Origin: Modestobacter italicus | Lineage (GTDB): Bacteria > Actinomycetota > Actinomycetes > Mycobacteriales > Geodermatophilaceae | Direction: 5' to 3' | Assembly: GCF_019799965.1 (NCBI RefSeq) | Contig: NZ_JABGCJ010000006.1 | Location: forward strand, 186,001-250,000 | Length of the DNA: 64,000 nucleotides | Part shown: positions 26,113 through 34,076 of the stretch, one piece after another | Layout of the letters: the number at the start of each line of letters is the position of its first letter | Position numbering within the stretch: position 1 is the stretch's first letter | Translations under genes and position numbers: made by a program | The notes under the pieces: generated by a model | Database searches by the model: none | What the model was told of the DNA's origin: nothing | Seen by the model: only the letters and a program-made list of their open reading frames with translations

Positions 26113-27075
26113 GTGGGGATGAGCGGCCGACTGCCTCCGCGGGTGGGACTGCTCGCCCTGCTGCACGGCTCCGGGGGCCTGCTGTGTGCCCTCAGCGCCC
26201 TCCACCCGATGAGCCCGCGGACGCCGGTGGGCCTGCTGTGGGCGCTGGCCGCCGTCGGCGGGGTGGTCGCCGCCGCACTGCTGCTGGCCGGCCAGCGGGT
26301 GACCGTCGCCGTCGGGCACGTCGCGCTGGCCCTGTACTCGACGCTGCTGGCGGTGCTCGCCGCCTGCTCGGCGACCGCGGTCGGGGTGGTCGGGCTGGGG
26401 CCCGTGCTCATCGTGGTGGGGCTCTACGCCGCGCACTTCCTCCCGCTCCGGGCCGCCCGGGCGCACGCCGTCTGGCTGGTCACCGCCGCGACCGCCGGGG
26501 CCGTGGTCGCAGTGCCGAGCGGGTTCGCGATGGCCTGGCTCGTCGCGGTGGTGAACACGCTGCTGCTCACCGAGGCGCACGGCCGGCTCAGTGGCCGGCT
26601 GCGCACCGACGCCGCGACCGACCCGCTCACCGGGCTGGCCAACCGCCGGGCCTGGCAGGAGGAGGCCGAGCGCTGCCTCGCCCGCGCGCAGCGGGTCGGC
26701 GAGCCGCTGACCGTGGCCCTCCTCGACCTGGACGACTTCAAGCTGGTCAACGACCGGGACGGGCACAGCGCCGGCGACCGGCTGCTGCACGAGGTCGCCG
26801 CGCACTGGCAGGCCCGCCTGCGCGCCTCCGACCTGCTCGGCCGGCACGGCGGCGACGAGTTCGTGCTCTGCCTGCCCGACACCGACCTCGCCGGGGCCGA
26901 GGACCTGCTGGCCCGGCTGGACGGCGCCCCGATCAGCTGGTCGTTCGGGACGGCGACCGCCCGGCCGGGCGACTCACTGCAGTCCTTGCTGCAGCGGGCC
27001 GACGCCGAGCTCTACGCCCTGAAGCGCCGCCGCGGCCGGGCCGCCGACCCCGGCGCCCGTCTCGGCGACGGCTGA
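26113..27075 (+). CDS. Membrane-bound diguanylate cyclase (GGDEF)
   Basis: A 320-residue diguanylate cyclase making cyclic di-GMP. The first 155 residues hold about five to six membrane helices of no known sensor family. The GGDEF domain starts at TDPLTGLANRRAW, and the active site is intact: GGDEF at 246-250. An RxxD allosteric inhibition site (RASD) lies five residues before it, so product feedback is expected. The start is GTG 26113 or ATG 26119. No EAL domain is in the window. Confidence 0.88.
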   Translation: MGMSGRLPPRVGLLALLHGSGGLLCALSALHPMSPRTPVGLLWALAAVGGVVAAALLLAGQRVTVAVGHVALALYSTLLAVLAACSATAVGVVGLGPVLIVVGLYAAHFLPLRAARAHAVWLVTAATAGAVVAVPSGFAMAWLVAVVNTLLLTEAHGRLSGRLRTDAATDPLTGLANRRAWQEEAERCLARAQRVGEPLTVALLDLDDFKLVNDRDGHSAGDRLLHEVAAHWQARLRASDLLGRHGGDEFVLCLPDTDLAGAEDLLARLDGAPISWSFGTATARPGDSLQSLLQRADAELYALKRRRGRAADPGARLGDG

Positions 27076-27087
27076 TCCGGGGGCCGG

Positions 27088-27705
27088 TCAGCGATCGGCC
27101 AGCGACCGGCCGCCGGGCAGCCGGCGACCGCCGAGCAGCGCCACCAGCGCACCGCCGTCCGCCCGGACGACGTCACCGCTCCCCCAGCTCCAGTCGGCGT
27201 CGGTGGCCTCGAGCCGGACCCCGTCGAGGACGAGACCGAAGAACGCACCGTCGACGGCGGTGAGCTGGTCGAGGACGGCGACCACCGCCGCGGCCGGCGC
27301 CACCGCCGGTCGGCCGAGGGCGACGGTGACGTCCAGGGAGTGGATGACGGCGTGGCTGAGCGCACCGGCGGCGCCACCGCCCGGGGGCTGCCACGCGTGC
27401 AGGGCCGGCGACCGGAGCGCGGCCAGCAGCTCGGTGACCGGCAGGTGTGCGTCGCGGGCGGCCACGGTGTCCGACAGCCGGGTGAAGTCCCCACCGGCCG
27501 CGGCCATCTCGGCGCCGAACTCCTCGGCCGACAGCCGCGCCGGCATCGTCACGTGCGCCACCACGTGCCGGACCTGCCACTCCGCGCACAGCGACGCGGC
27601 GTCCCAGGTGTCGGTGGTCCCGGCTGCCAGCAGAGCGGCCAGGCCGTCGTAGGTCTCCCCCACCCAGGGCTGGCGGTCGTGCGCGTCACCGTCGTGCTCG
27701 GTCAT
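27088..27705 (-). CDS. Maleylpyruvate isomerase/DinB-like (TIGR03083-type) protein
   Basis: A 205-residue four-helix protein of the mycothiol-dependent maleylpyruvate isomerase/DinB superfamily. WQVRHVVAHVTMPAR gives the first metal-ligand region, HAVIHSLDVTVALGRP the second, and the C-terminal part resembles the sterol-carrier-like extension. Most relatives have unknown substrates and may use mycothiol. ATG 27705 follows GGAGGAG, which excludes a longer frame to 27726. It converges on the diguanylate cyclase gene, whose stop is only 12 nt away. Confidence 0.75.
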   Translation of the reverse strand: MTEHDGDAHDRQPWVGETYDGLAALLAAGTTDTWDAASLCAEWQVRHVVAHVTMPARLSAEEFGAEMAAAGGDFTRLSDTVAARDAHLPVTELLAALRSPALHAWQPPGGGAAGALSHAVIHSLDVTVALGRPAVAPAAAVVAVLDQLTAVDGAFFGLVLDGVRLEATDADWSWGSGDVVRADGGALVALLGGRRLPGGRSLADR

Positions 27706-27795
27706 CCCGGTCTCCTCCCGCGCCACCGATCGCGGCGTCCCCAGCCAGGACGCCGCCCAGTACCGGAACTCATCGCCCGGCCGACGTGTCCCGGT

Positions 27796-28788
27796 TCAGT
27801 CGGCCCCGGCGGCCAGCTGCTCGACCCGGGCGGCGGCCCGGTCGCGGATCGCGGCGGCGGTCTCGGCCCGGCGGACGGCGGCGTCCCGCCGGTGCTCGGC
27901 GTGGCCGACGGCGGTGACCGCCTCCCCCGCCCGGCGCTCCAGCCGGCGCAGCTCCTCGGCCAGCCGGGCGGCCTGCTCCTGCAGCTCGTCGCGCCGGTCG
28001 GTGGCGGCGACCAGCTGCTGCTCGGCGTCCTCGGCGGCCGCGGCGGCGTCCCGGGCGACGCCGGCGGCCTCCTCGGCGTCCCGCCGGGCCTGCTCCAGCT
28101 CCCGGCGGCGGCGCTCCTCCTCCCGCCGGCGGTCCTCTTCCTGTCGGCGGCGCTCCTCGGCTTCCCGCCGGCACTCCTCCGCGTCCTGCTGCCCATCGGC
28201 GGCGTGCGCCGGGCTGGGCGGTCGCACCGTCGTGGCGGGTTCGGCGACCCCGCTCCCCGCCGGCGCCGTGCGGCCCGCGCGCACCGGTGTGGCCACCGCG
28301 CCGCTGAGGTCGACCGGGCCGAGCCCGCTGTAGGTGAGCGCGGTGGTGAGCCGGCCGGCCAGCAGCGCCTGCCCCGCGTCCGGGTCGGCCATCGCGGCGC
28401 GCAGCGTCCCCTCCACCTGCTCGGCCACCGCGCTGCTCACGTCGTGGCCCTCGCCGTGCGCGACCGCCCGGGCCTGCCGGGCCAGCGCCGCGACCACCTG
28501 GTTGCGCTGCCGGCCGAGCGCACGCAGCTGGTCGGCGGAGAGGTCGACCTGGGCCTGGCGCAGCAGCTCGCCCAGCAAGATCAGCTGGCCGACCTCGTCG
28601 GGCCGGCGCCGGGACAGCAGGTTGCACACCCAGGCGGCGGTGGTCGGCTTGGGCAGGGCAGCGACCGCCTTGGCCAGCTCCTTGTCCCCGGCGGCCCTGG
28701 CCCGGTCGCGTGCCGCGGTGCGCGCGGCGACGAACTCCTCCGGCGGGACGGCGTAGAGCTCGTCGGCCAGCTCGTCCAGCTCGGGCAC
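27796..28788 (-). CDS. Actinobacterial coiled-coil protein
   Basis: A 330-residue protein. The N-terminal 150 residues are helical (LYAVPPEEFVAARTAARDRARAAG; KPTTAAWVCNLLSRR) and match a type often seen as hypothetical in actinobacteria. A Pro/Ala linker follows near 170-195. Residues 200-320 are a highly charged coiled coil, very rich in Arg/Glu (EERRRQEEDRRREEERRRR). No membrane segment or catalytic motif is seen. GTG 28788. The role is unknown; the coiled coil suggests a structural or scaffold function. Confidence 0.7.
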   Translation of the reverse strand: MPELDELADELYAVPPEEFVAARTAARDRARAAGDKELAKAVAALPKPTTAAWVCNLLSRRRPDEVGQLILLGELLRQAQVDLSADQLRALGRQRNQVVAALARQARAVAHGEGHDVSSAVAEQVEGTLRAAMADPDAGQALLAGRLTTALTYSGLGPVDLSGAVATPVRAGRTAPAGSGVAEPATTVRPPSPAHAADGQQDAEECRREAEERRRQEEDRRREEERRRRELEQARRDAEEAAGVARDAAAAAEDAEQQLVAATDRRDELQEQAARLAEELRRLERRAGEAVTAVGHAEHRRDAAVRRAETAAAIRDRAAARVEQLAAGAD

Positions 28789-28837
28789 CGGGCCCCTCTC
28801 TCGTGGGTGGTCAGGGGGCGGCGCCAGTCGTCGGCGG

Positions 28838-29136
28838 TCAGGTGCGAGCCGGCCTGCGGCCCATCTGCATCATGCCGCCGTCCACCGGCCCGGACGCGCC
28901 GGTGACGTAGCCGGCGGCCTCGGAAGCGAGGAAGGCGACCACGGCGGCGACCTCCCGGGCGTCGCCGGGCCGCGGCACCGGGATGCCGGGACGTCGCTTG
29001 CCCGGCGCGGTCGGGTCCTTCTCCTCCTGGCCGGTCATCGCGGTGGCGATCTCCCCGGGGCGACGGCGATGGCCCGGCCCATGCCCGACTCCGAGCCGGT
29101 GACGACGGCGACGCGCTGCGGGCTGCTCCCGGTCAT
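28838..29136 (-). pseudogene. Short-chain dehydrogenase remnant (internal deletion and frameshift)
   Basis: The N-terminus of an SDR starts at ATG 29136: MTGSSPQRVAVVTGSESGMGRAIAVA, including the TGxxxGMG cofactor motif. Directly after it the other frame continues with the SDR C-terminus: PGEIATAM...PGDAREVAAVVAFLASEAAGYVTGASGPVDGG. The middle 130 or so residues, with the catalytic Ser and YxxxK, are gone, and the join is out of frame. The likely event is a deletion between the similar segments RAIAVA and NAVAPGE of an intact gene. It cannot encode a working enzyme. Confidence 0.82.
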
Positions 29137-29181
29137 GGCCGCCCGCCACCCGGCCTCGACCCGCCCGGCGCACGGCCGACT

Positions 29182-29202
29182 TGTTCTAGTCTGCATAGAA
29201 CA
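29182..29202. promoter_or_regulatory. Probable operator of the YtrA-type regulator
   Basis: A perfect inverted repeat TGTTCTA-N7-TAGAACA in an unusually AT-rich patch, 15 nt before the GTG at 29217. Such sites before ytrA-type genes are usually autoregulatory operators that overlap the -10 box. Confidence 0.72.
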
Positions 29203-29216
29203 GTTAGGTTGCTGCC

Positions 29217-29570
29217 GTGCTGGTGCGCATCGACCCCGACTCGTCGGCGCCGCTGCACGCCCAGATCTCCGCGGCGATCCGGCGGGGCATCGCCCAGGGC
29301 GAGATCGCACCCGGCGAGCGCTTGCCCGGCGCCCGTGACCTCGCTGCCGCCCTCGGGGTCAACCTGCACACCGTGCTGCGCGGCTACCAGGAGCTGCGCT
29401 CCGAGGGCCTGGTGGAGCTGCGCCGCGGGCGCGGCGCCCAGGTGCGCACGGACGCCGCACCGGCGGTGGCCGCGCTGCGCCAGGCCGTGCACGCGCTCGT
29501 CGAGGAGGCGCGGCGGCTCGGGCTCAGCGCCGGCGAGGTCACCGCCCTGGTGCGCGAGGCGATGACGTGA
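29217..29570 (+). CDS. GntR-family (YtrA-type) transcriptional regulator
   Basis: A 117-residue regulator with the GntR winged helix (PLHAQISAAIRRGIAQGEIAPGERLPGARDLAAALGVNLHTVLRGYQELRSEGLVELRRGRGAQV) and only a short helical tail, which is the YtrA subgroup. These repress small operons coding for membrane proteins, often ABC exporters. The GTG start lies 15 nt after a perfect inverted repeat. The next gene, 67 nt downstream, is a DUF1648-type membrane protein and is the likely co-regulated partner. Confidence 0.88.
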   Translation: MLVRIDPDSSAPLHAQISAAIRRGIAQGEIAPGERLPGARDLAAALGVNLHTVLRGYQELRSEGLVELRRGRGAQVRTDAAPAVAALRQAVHALVEEARRLGLSAGEVTALVREAMT

Positions 29571-29637
29571 ACGGACGGGGCGCACACCACCCCCGGTCGA
29601 CGGCAGGTCCACCCAGGACGAGGACGGAGCGGCGGAG

Positions 29638-30645
29638 ATGAGCAGCAGCACGAGGAACGGCCCGGGCAGCACCGAGGGGCCGCTGCGACGGGTCCGCGCG
29701 GTCGTCGCGGTGGCCGCCCCACTGGCCGCCTGGGCCGCCGGTGTGGCCGTCGTGGCCGCCTGGCGGGCCGAGCTCCCCGACCCGGTCGCCGTGCACTGGG
29801 GCACCGCCGGCGCCGACGGCTTCGCCGCCCCGCTGACCACCGTGCTGCTCACCGGCATCGTGCCGGCGCTGGGCGCCGCGGTCAGCGTGCTGACGCTGCG
29901 CGCCCGCCGGTTCGCCGTCCCGGAGCGCCGGCTGCTGGTCGGCTCCGCCGCGGGTGTCTCGCTGTTCTGCACCGGTCTCACCGTCGGCAGCATCGCCGGG
30001 CAGCGCGGGCTGATCGACCCGGCCGCCGCGCCCTCCCCCACGGCGGCCGTGCTGGTCGCCGGCGCGCTGGCCGTGTTCGGTGGCCTGGCGGTCGCCCGGC
30101 TCCTGCCGGCCGCACCGCCCGGGACCGCGCGGACGACGGCGGCGCCGCCTGAGTCGGCGCCCCGGGTGCCCCTGGCCGCCGGGGAGCGAGCCGTCTGGTC
30201 GGGCTGGACGACGATGGAGCCCACCGGCCTGGCCCTGCTGGTCAGCACCGGCATCGTGTTCGGCGGGCTGGTCGTGTTCGGCATCGCCCCGCCGGTGCTG
30301 CTGCTGGCCCCGGCGCTGCTGCTCGGGATCGGCCTGGTGTTCGGCAGCGCCCGGGTCTGGGTGGACGAGCGCGGGCTGACGGTGCACTCCCCACTGGGGT
30401 GGCCCACCTGGTCGGTGCCGCTGGCCGAGGTCGCCGAGGCAGGCGTGACCGACGTCCACCCGCTGCGGCAGTTCGGCGGCTGGGGCTACCGGGTGGGCCG
30501 CGACGGGCGCACCGGCGTCGTGCTGCGCGCCGGCGAGGCGGTCGAGGTGGTCCGCGGCGACGGCCGGCGCTTCCTGGTGACGGTGCCGGGCGCGGCCGGG
30601 GCGGCGGGGCTGCTCAACAGCCTGGCGAGCCGGCAGCGGGCCTGA
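29638..30645 (+). CDS. DUF1648-type membrane protein, YtrA operon partner
   Basis: A 335-residue membrane protein. The segment ELPDPVAVHWGTAGADGFA near residues 43-61 is the DUF1648 signature found in many proteins paired with YtrA regulators. About four to six helices follow, then a C-terminal PH-like soluble domain (FGSARVWVDERGLTVHSPLGWPTWSVPLAEVAEAGV...VLRAGEAVEVVRGDGRRF). ATG 29638 follows GCGGAG. No transport motif is seen. Confidence 0.8.
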   Translation: MSSSTRNGPGSTEGPLRRVRAVVAVAAPLAAWAAGVAVVAAWRAELPDPVAVHWGTAGADGFAAPLTTVLLTGIVPALGAAVSVLTLRARRFAVPERRLLVGSAAGVSLFCTGLTVGSIAGQRGLIDPAAAPSPTAAVLVAGALAVFGGLAVARLLPAAPPGTARTTAAPPESAPRVPLAAGERAVWSGWTTMEPTGLALLVSTGIVFGGLVVFGIAPPVLLLAPALLLGIGLVFGSARVWVDERGLTVHSPLGWPTWSVPLAEVAEAGVTDVHPLRQFGGWGYRVGRDGRTGVVLRAGEAVEVVRGDGRRFLVTVPGAAGAAGLLNSLASRQRA

Positions 30646-30681
30646 CCCGGCTCGTCCCGGCCCCCAGGACGGCCGGCCGTC

Positions 30682-30701
30682 CTTCGTCCCCGCGGACGAA
30701 G
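30682..30701. promoter_or_regulatory. D-amino-acid island operator 1 (CTTCGTCC-N4-GGACGAAG)
   Basis: A perfect 8-bp inverted repeat with a 4-nt spacer (CCGC), 33-52 nt before the start of the S9-S12 fusion gene. Near-identical sites lie at 46507-46526 and 48019-48038, upstream of the other units of the same island. It is a candidate site for the PucR-type regulator encoded at 37457-39148. Confidence 0.75.
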
Positions 30702-30733
30702 ACCGCTCCCCGGCCACCCAGCAGGCTCGACCC

Positions 30734-33700
30734 ATGGGTCGACCGCTCGCGCTCGAGGACGTCCTCTCCCTCCAACTGCCCGGGGAGCCCACGATCGCCC
30801 CGGACGGCCGCCAGGTCGTCTACGTGCTGCGCACCACCGACGCCACGGCCGACGCCGACCACTCCGCGCTGTGGTCGGTCGCGGCCGCCGCCGACGGCTG
30901 GTCGGCGCCCCGACCACTGACCCACGGCACCGCGGACACCGCCCCGGCGTTCTCCCCGCAGGGCGATCGGGTGGCCTTCCTCCGCGGCGGCAACACCCCA
31001 CCCCAACTGCACGTGCTGCCGCTGGACGGCGGTGAGCCCGAGCGGGTGACCGACCTGCCCGCCGGTGCCGGCGCCCCGGTCTGGGACCCGGCCGGCACCC
31101 GGATCGCGTTCACCGCCCCGGTGCGCCCGGAGCGCGCCGACCACGACCCGGTCCGCGCCACGCGGATGGGCTACAAGGCCGACGGAGCGGGGCTGCTCCG
31201 CGGCGCCCACCAGCACCTGCACGTGCTCGACCTGGCCACCGGCGAGGTCGAGCAGCTGACCTCCGGCGACTGGCACGCCGGCCGGCCTGCCTGGTCCCCG
31301 GACGGCGCCCGGCTGGCCTTCGCCGCCGCCACCGACCCGGACGCCGACCTGACCCACCGCACTCCGGTGCACGTGGTCGACGCCGGGGGCGGGCCGCTCC
31401 GCCGGGTGGGTGACGGCCTCGGCATCGCCGGCCCGCTGCTGTGGACCGCCGATGGGACCGCGCTGCTGGTCGCCGGCCAGCCCACCGTCGCCGTGGGCCA
31501 CACCGGACTGCTGCACCAGCCGCTGGACGCAGCCACCGCCGGGCGCGACCTGGCCGCACCGCTGGACCGCAACGTCATGCCCGGCGGCCCCGGGTACCCC
31601 GGTGGGCTGCCGCAGCTGACCGCCGACGGCGCCGACGTCGTCTTCTGCGTGCGCGACCGGGGCTGCTCGCACGTGTACGCCACCGCCGTGGACGGCTCGG
31701 GTGCCCCGCGGCCGGTGGTCACCGGGGACGACGTCGTCGTGTCCGGGCTCGCGGTGGCCGCCGCCGCGGGCGTGGCCGCGATCGTGCTGGCCGACCCGGC
31801 GACCTACGGCGAGGTGGCCGTCGTCGACCTGGCCGACGGCACCCTCACCCGGGTCACCGCACACACCGCCGCGAGCCTGCCGGACGTCGACCTGGTCGCC
31901 CCGCGACCCCGGACGTCCACCGTGCACGACGGCACGCAGGTGCACGGCTGGCTGCTGCTGCACCCCGACACCCCCACCCCGGCACCGCTGCTGGTCGACG
32001 TGCACGGCGGCCCGCACAACGCCTGGTCACCGGTGGCCGACGCGGCGCACCCGTACCACCAGGCGCTGGTCGCGGCGGGCTGGGCGGTGCTGCTGGTCAA
32101 CCCGCGCGGCAGCGACGGCTACGGCCGGGAGTTCTTCACCGGCGCGGTCGGCGGCTGGGGCACCGCCGACGAACGCGACTTCCTCGACCCGGTCGACCAG
32201 CTGGTCGCCGAGGGGGTGGCCGACCCGGCGCGGCTGGCGCTGACCGGCTACAGCTACGGCGGGTACATGACCTGCTGGCTGACCGGCCGCACCGACCGGT
32301 TCGCCGCGGCGATCGCCGGCGGGGTGGTCGCCGACCTGACCAGCATGGCCGGCACCAGCGACGCCGGGGAGGCACTGGGCCTGGAGTACGGCGACCCGGT
32401 CACCGACCCCGACGGCGTCCGGGCGCACTCCCCGATCACCCACGTGCACCGGGTGCGGACGCCGACGCTGGTGCTGCACGGCGGCGCCGACGAACGGTGC
32501 CCGGTGGGTCAGGCCGAGCAGTGGTTCGCCGCCCTGCGCGCCCAGCGGGTGCCCACCGAGCTGGTGCTCTTCCCCGGCGGGTCGCACCTGTTCATCCTCA
32601 CCGGCCGCCCGTCCCACCGGGTCGGCTACAGCCGCCGGCTGATCGACTGGGCCGAGCGGCACGTGACCGGCCCGCGGCTGGACCAGCAGCACTGGCAGCG
32701 CCGGCTGACCGAGCTCGCCGCGGCGCACGGGGTGCCCGGGGCGAGCCTGGCGATCCGGCGGGTGCGGGCCGGTCGCCCCGACGAGCTGGTCGAGGCAGCG
32801 ACCGGCGTGCTGAGCCGGGCCACCGGCGTCGAGGTGACCCCCGACTCGGTGTTCCAGATCGGCTCGATCACCAAGGTCTGGACGGCGACCCTGGTGATGC
32901 AGCTGGTCGACGAGGGGCGGCTGGACCTGGACGCGCCGCTGGTCGAGGTGCTGCCCGAGCTGCAGCTGGGCGACCCGGACGTCGCGAAGCGGGTGACCAT
33001 GCGGCACCTGCTCACCCACACCAGCGGCATCGACGGCGACGTCTTCACCGACACCGGCCGGGGCGACGACTGCGTCGCGCGGTACGTGGCGGGCCTGGCC
33101 GAGGTGCCGCAGAACCACCCGCTGGGCGCCACGTTCTCCTACTGCAACTCCGGCTTCGTGCTGGCCGGCCGGGTCGTCGAGGTGCTCACCGGCCAGACCT
33201 GGGACGCCGCACTGCGCGAGCGGGTGGTCGAGCCACTGGGGCTGGGGCACACCTCGACCCTGCCGGAGGAGGCGATCCTGCACCGCGCCGCGGTGGGGCA
33301 CGTCGCCCCCGAGCCGGGCGCCGACCCCGAACCCGTCCCCACCTGGATGCTGCCGCGCTCGCTGGGCCCGGCCGGGCTGGTCAACGCCACCGCCCGCGAC
33401 GTCACCGCGTTCGCCGCGGCGCACCTGCGCGGTGGCCTGGCCGCCGACGGCACCCGGCTGCTGTCCGCGGAGTCGGCGGCGGCGATGCAGGCCCACCAGG
33501 CCGACCTGCCCGACGCGCACACCCTCGGCGACTCGTGGGGGCTGGGCTGGATCCGCCACGACTGGCACGGTGCCCGCCTGGTCGGCCACGACGGCGGCAC
33601 CTTCGGGCAGGGCGCGTTCCTGCGGGTGCTGCCCGGCGAGCGCCCCGGTGAGGGTCTGGTGGTGTCGCTGCTGACCAACGGCGGCCAGATGCTGGACGTC

Positions 33701-34069
33701 TACGCCGACGTCCTCAGCGAGGTCTTCGCCGAGCTCGCCGGGGTGCGCCTGCCGGCCGCCCTGGAGCCCCCGGCGCAGCCCCCGACGGTGGATCCCGCCC
33801 GGTACGTCGGTGAGTACGAGCGCAGCTCGGTGCGCACCGAGGTGTTCGAGCGGGACGGCGGGCTGGTGATGCGGCAGACCGCGTCCGGCGCGGTGGCCGA
33901 GGCGACCGGCCGGCCGGTGCAGGAGCACGCCCTGGTGCCGGTGTCCGAGGGACTGTTCGCGATGCGCGCCCCGGGTACCCGGGGCTGGTCGGCGGTCACG
34001 TTCTCCGAGCTGGCCGACGGCACCCGCTACGTCCACTCCGGTGGCCGCGCCAACCCGAGGAAGGGCTGA
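30734..34069 (+). CDS. Fusion of S9 prolyl-oligopeptidase-type peptidase and S12 beta-lactamase-type hydrolase
   Basis: A 1111-residue protein. Residues 1-about 400 form a TolB/S9-like beta-propeller (repeats such as APAFSPQGDRVAFL). Residues 400-645 form the S9 catalytic domain with Ser507 (GYSYGGY), Asp586 (HGGADERCP) and His618 (GGSHLF). From about 652 a full serine beta-lactamase/S12 domain follows, with Ser711-x-x-Lys714 (GSITK), Tyr803 (YCNSG) and a C-terminal beta domain (YVGEYERSSVRTEVFERDGG). No signal peptide is seen. The S12 half is a close paralogue of the separate gene at 48124. It heads a four-gene operon. The normal S9 partner is about 650 residues, so this is a gene fusion; it may cleave peptides with both L- and D-specific centres. 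Confidence 0.9.
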   Translation: MGRPLALEDVLSLQLPGEPTIAPDGRQVVYVLRTTDATADADHSALWSVAAAADGWSAPRPLTHGTADTAPAFSPQGDRVAFLRGGNTPPQLHVLPLDGGEPERVTDLPAGAGAPVWDPAGTRIAFTAPVRPERADHDPVRATRMGYKADGAGLLRGAHQHLHVLDLATGEVEQLTSGDWHAGRPAWSPDGARLAFAAATDPDADLTHRTPVHVVDAGGGPLRRVGDGLGIAGPLLWTADGTALLVAGQPTVAVGHTGLLHQPLDAATAGRDLAAPLDRNVMPGGPGYPGGLPQLTADGADVVFCVRDRGCSHVYATAVDGSGAPRPVVTGDDVVVSGLAVAAAAGVAAIVLADPATYGEVAVVDLADGTLTRVTAHTAASLPDVDLVAPRPRTSTVHDGTQVHGWLLLHPDTPTPAPLLVDVHGGPHNAWSPVADAAHPYHQALVAAGWAVLLVNPRGSDGYGREFFTGAVGGWGTADERDFLDPVDQLVAEGVADPARLALTGYSYGGYMTCWLTGRTDRFAAAIAGGVVADLTSMAGTSDAGEALGLEYGDPVTDPDGVRAHSPITHVHRVRTPTLVLHGGADERCPVGQAEQWFAALRAQRVPTELVLFPGGSHLFILTGRPSHRVGYSRRLIDWAERHVTGPRLDQQHWQRRLTELAAAHGVPGASLAIRRVRAGRPDELVEAATGVLSRATGVEVTPDSVFQIGSITKVWTATLVMQLVDEGRLDLDAPLVEVLPELQLGDPDVAKRVTMRHLLTHTSGIDGDVFTDTGRGDDCVARYVAGLAEVPQNHPLGATFSYCNSGFVLAGRVVEVLTGQTWDAALRERVVEPLGLGHTSTLPEEAILHRAAVGHVAPEPGADPEPVPTWMLPRSLGPAGLVNATARDVTAFAAAHLRGGLAADGTRLLSAESAAAMQAHQADLPDAHTLGDSWGLGWIRHDWHGARLVGHDGGTFGQGAFLRVLPGERPGEGLVVSLLTNGGQMLDVYADVLSEVFAELAGVRLPAALEPPAQPPTVDPARYVGEYERSSVRTEVFERDGGLVMRQTASGAVAEATGRPVQEHALVPVSEGLFAMRAPGTRGWSAVTFSELADGTRYVHSGGRANPRKG

Positions 34070-34076
34070 TCCCCCG

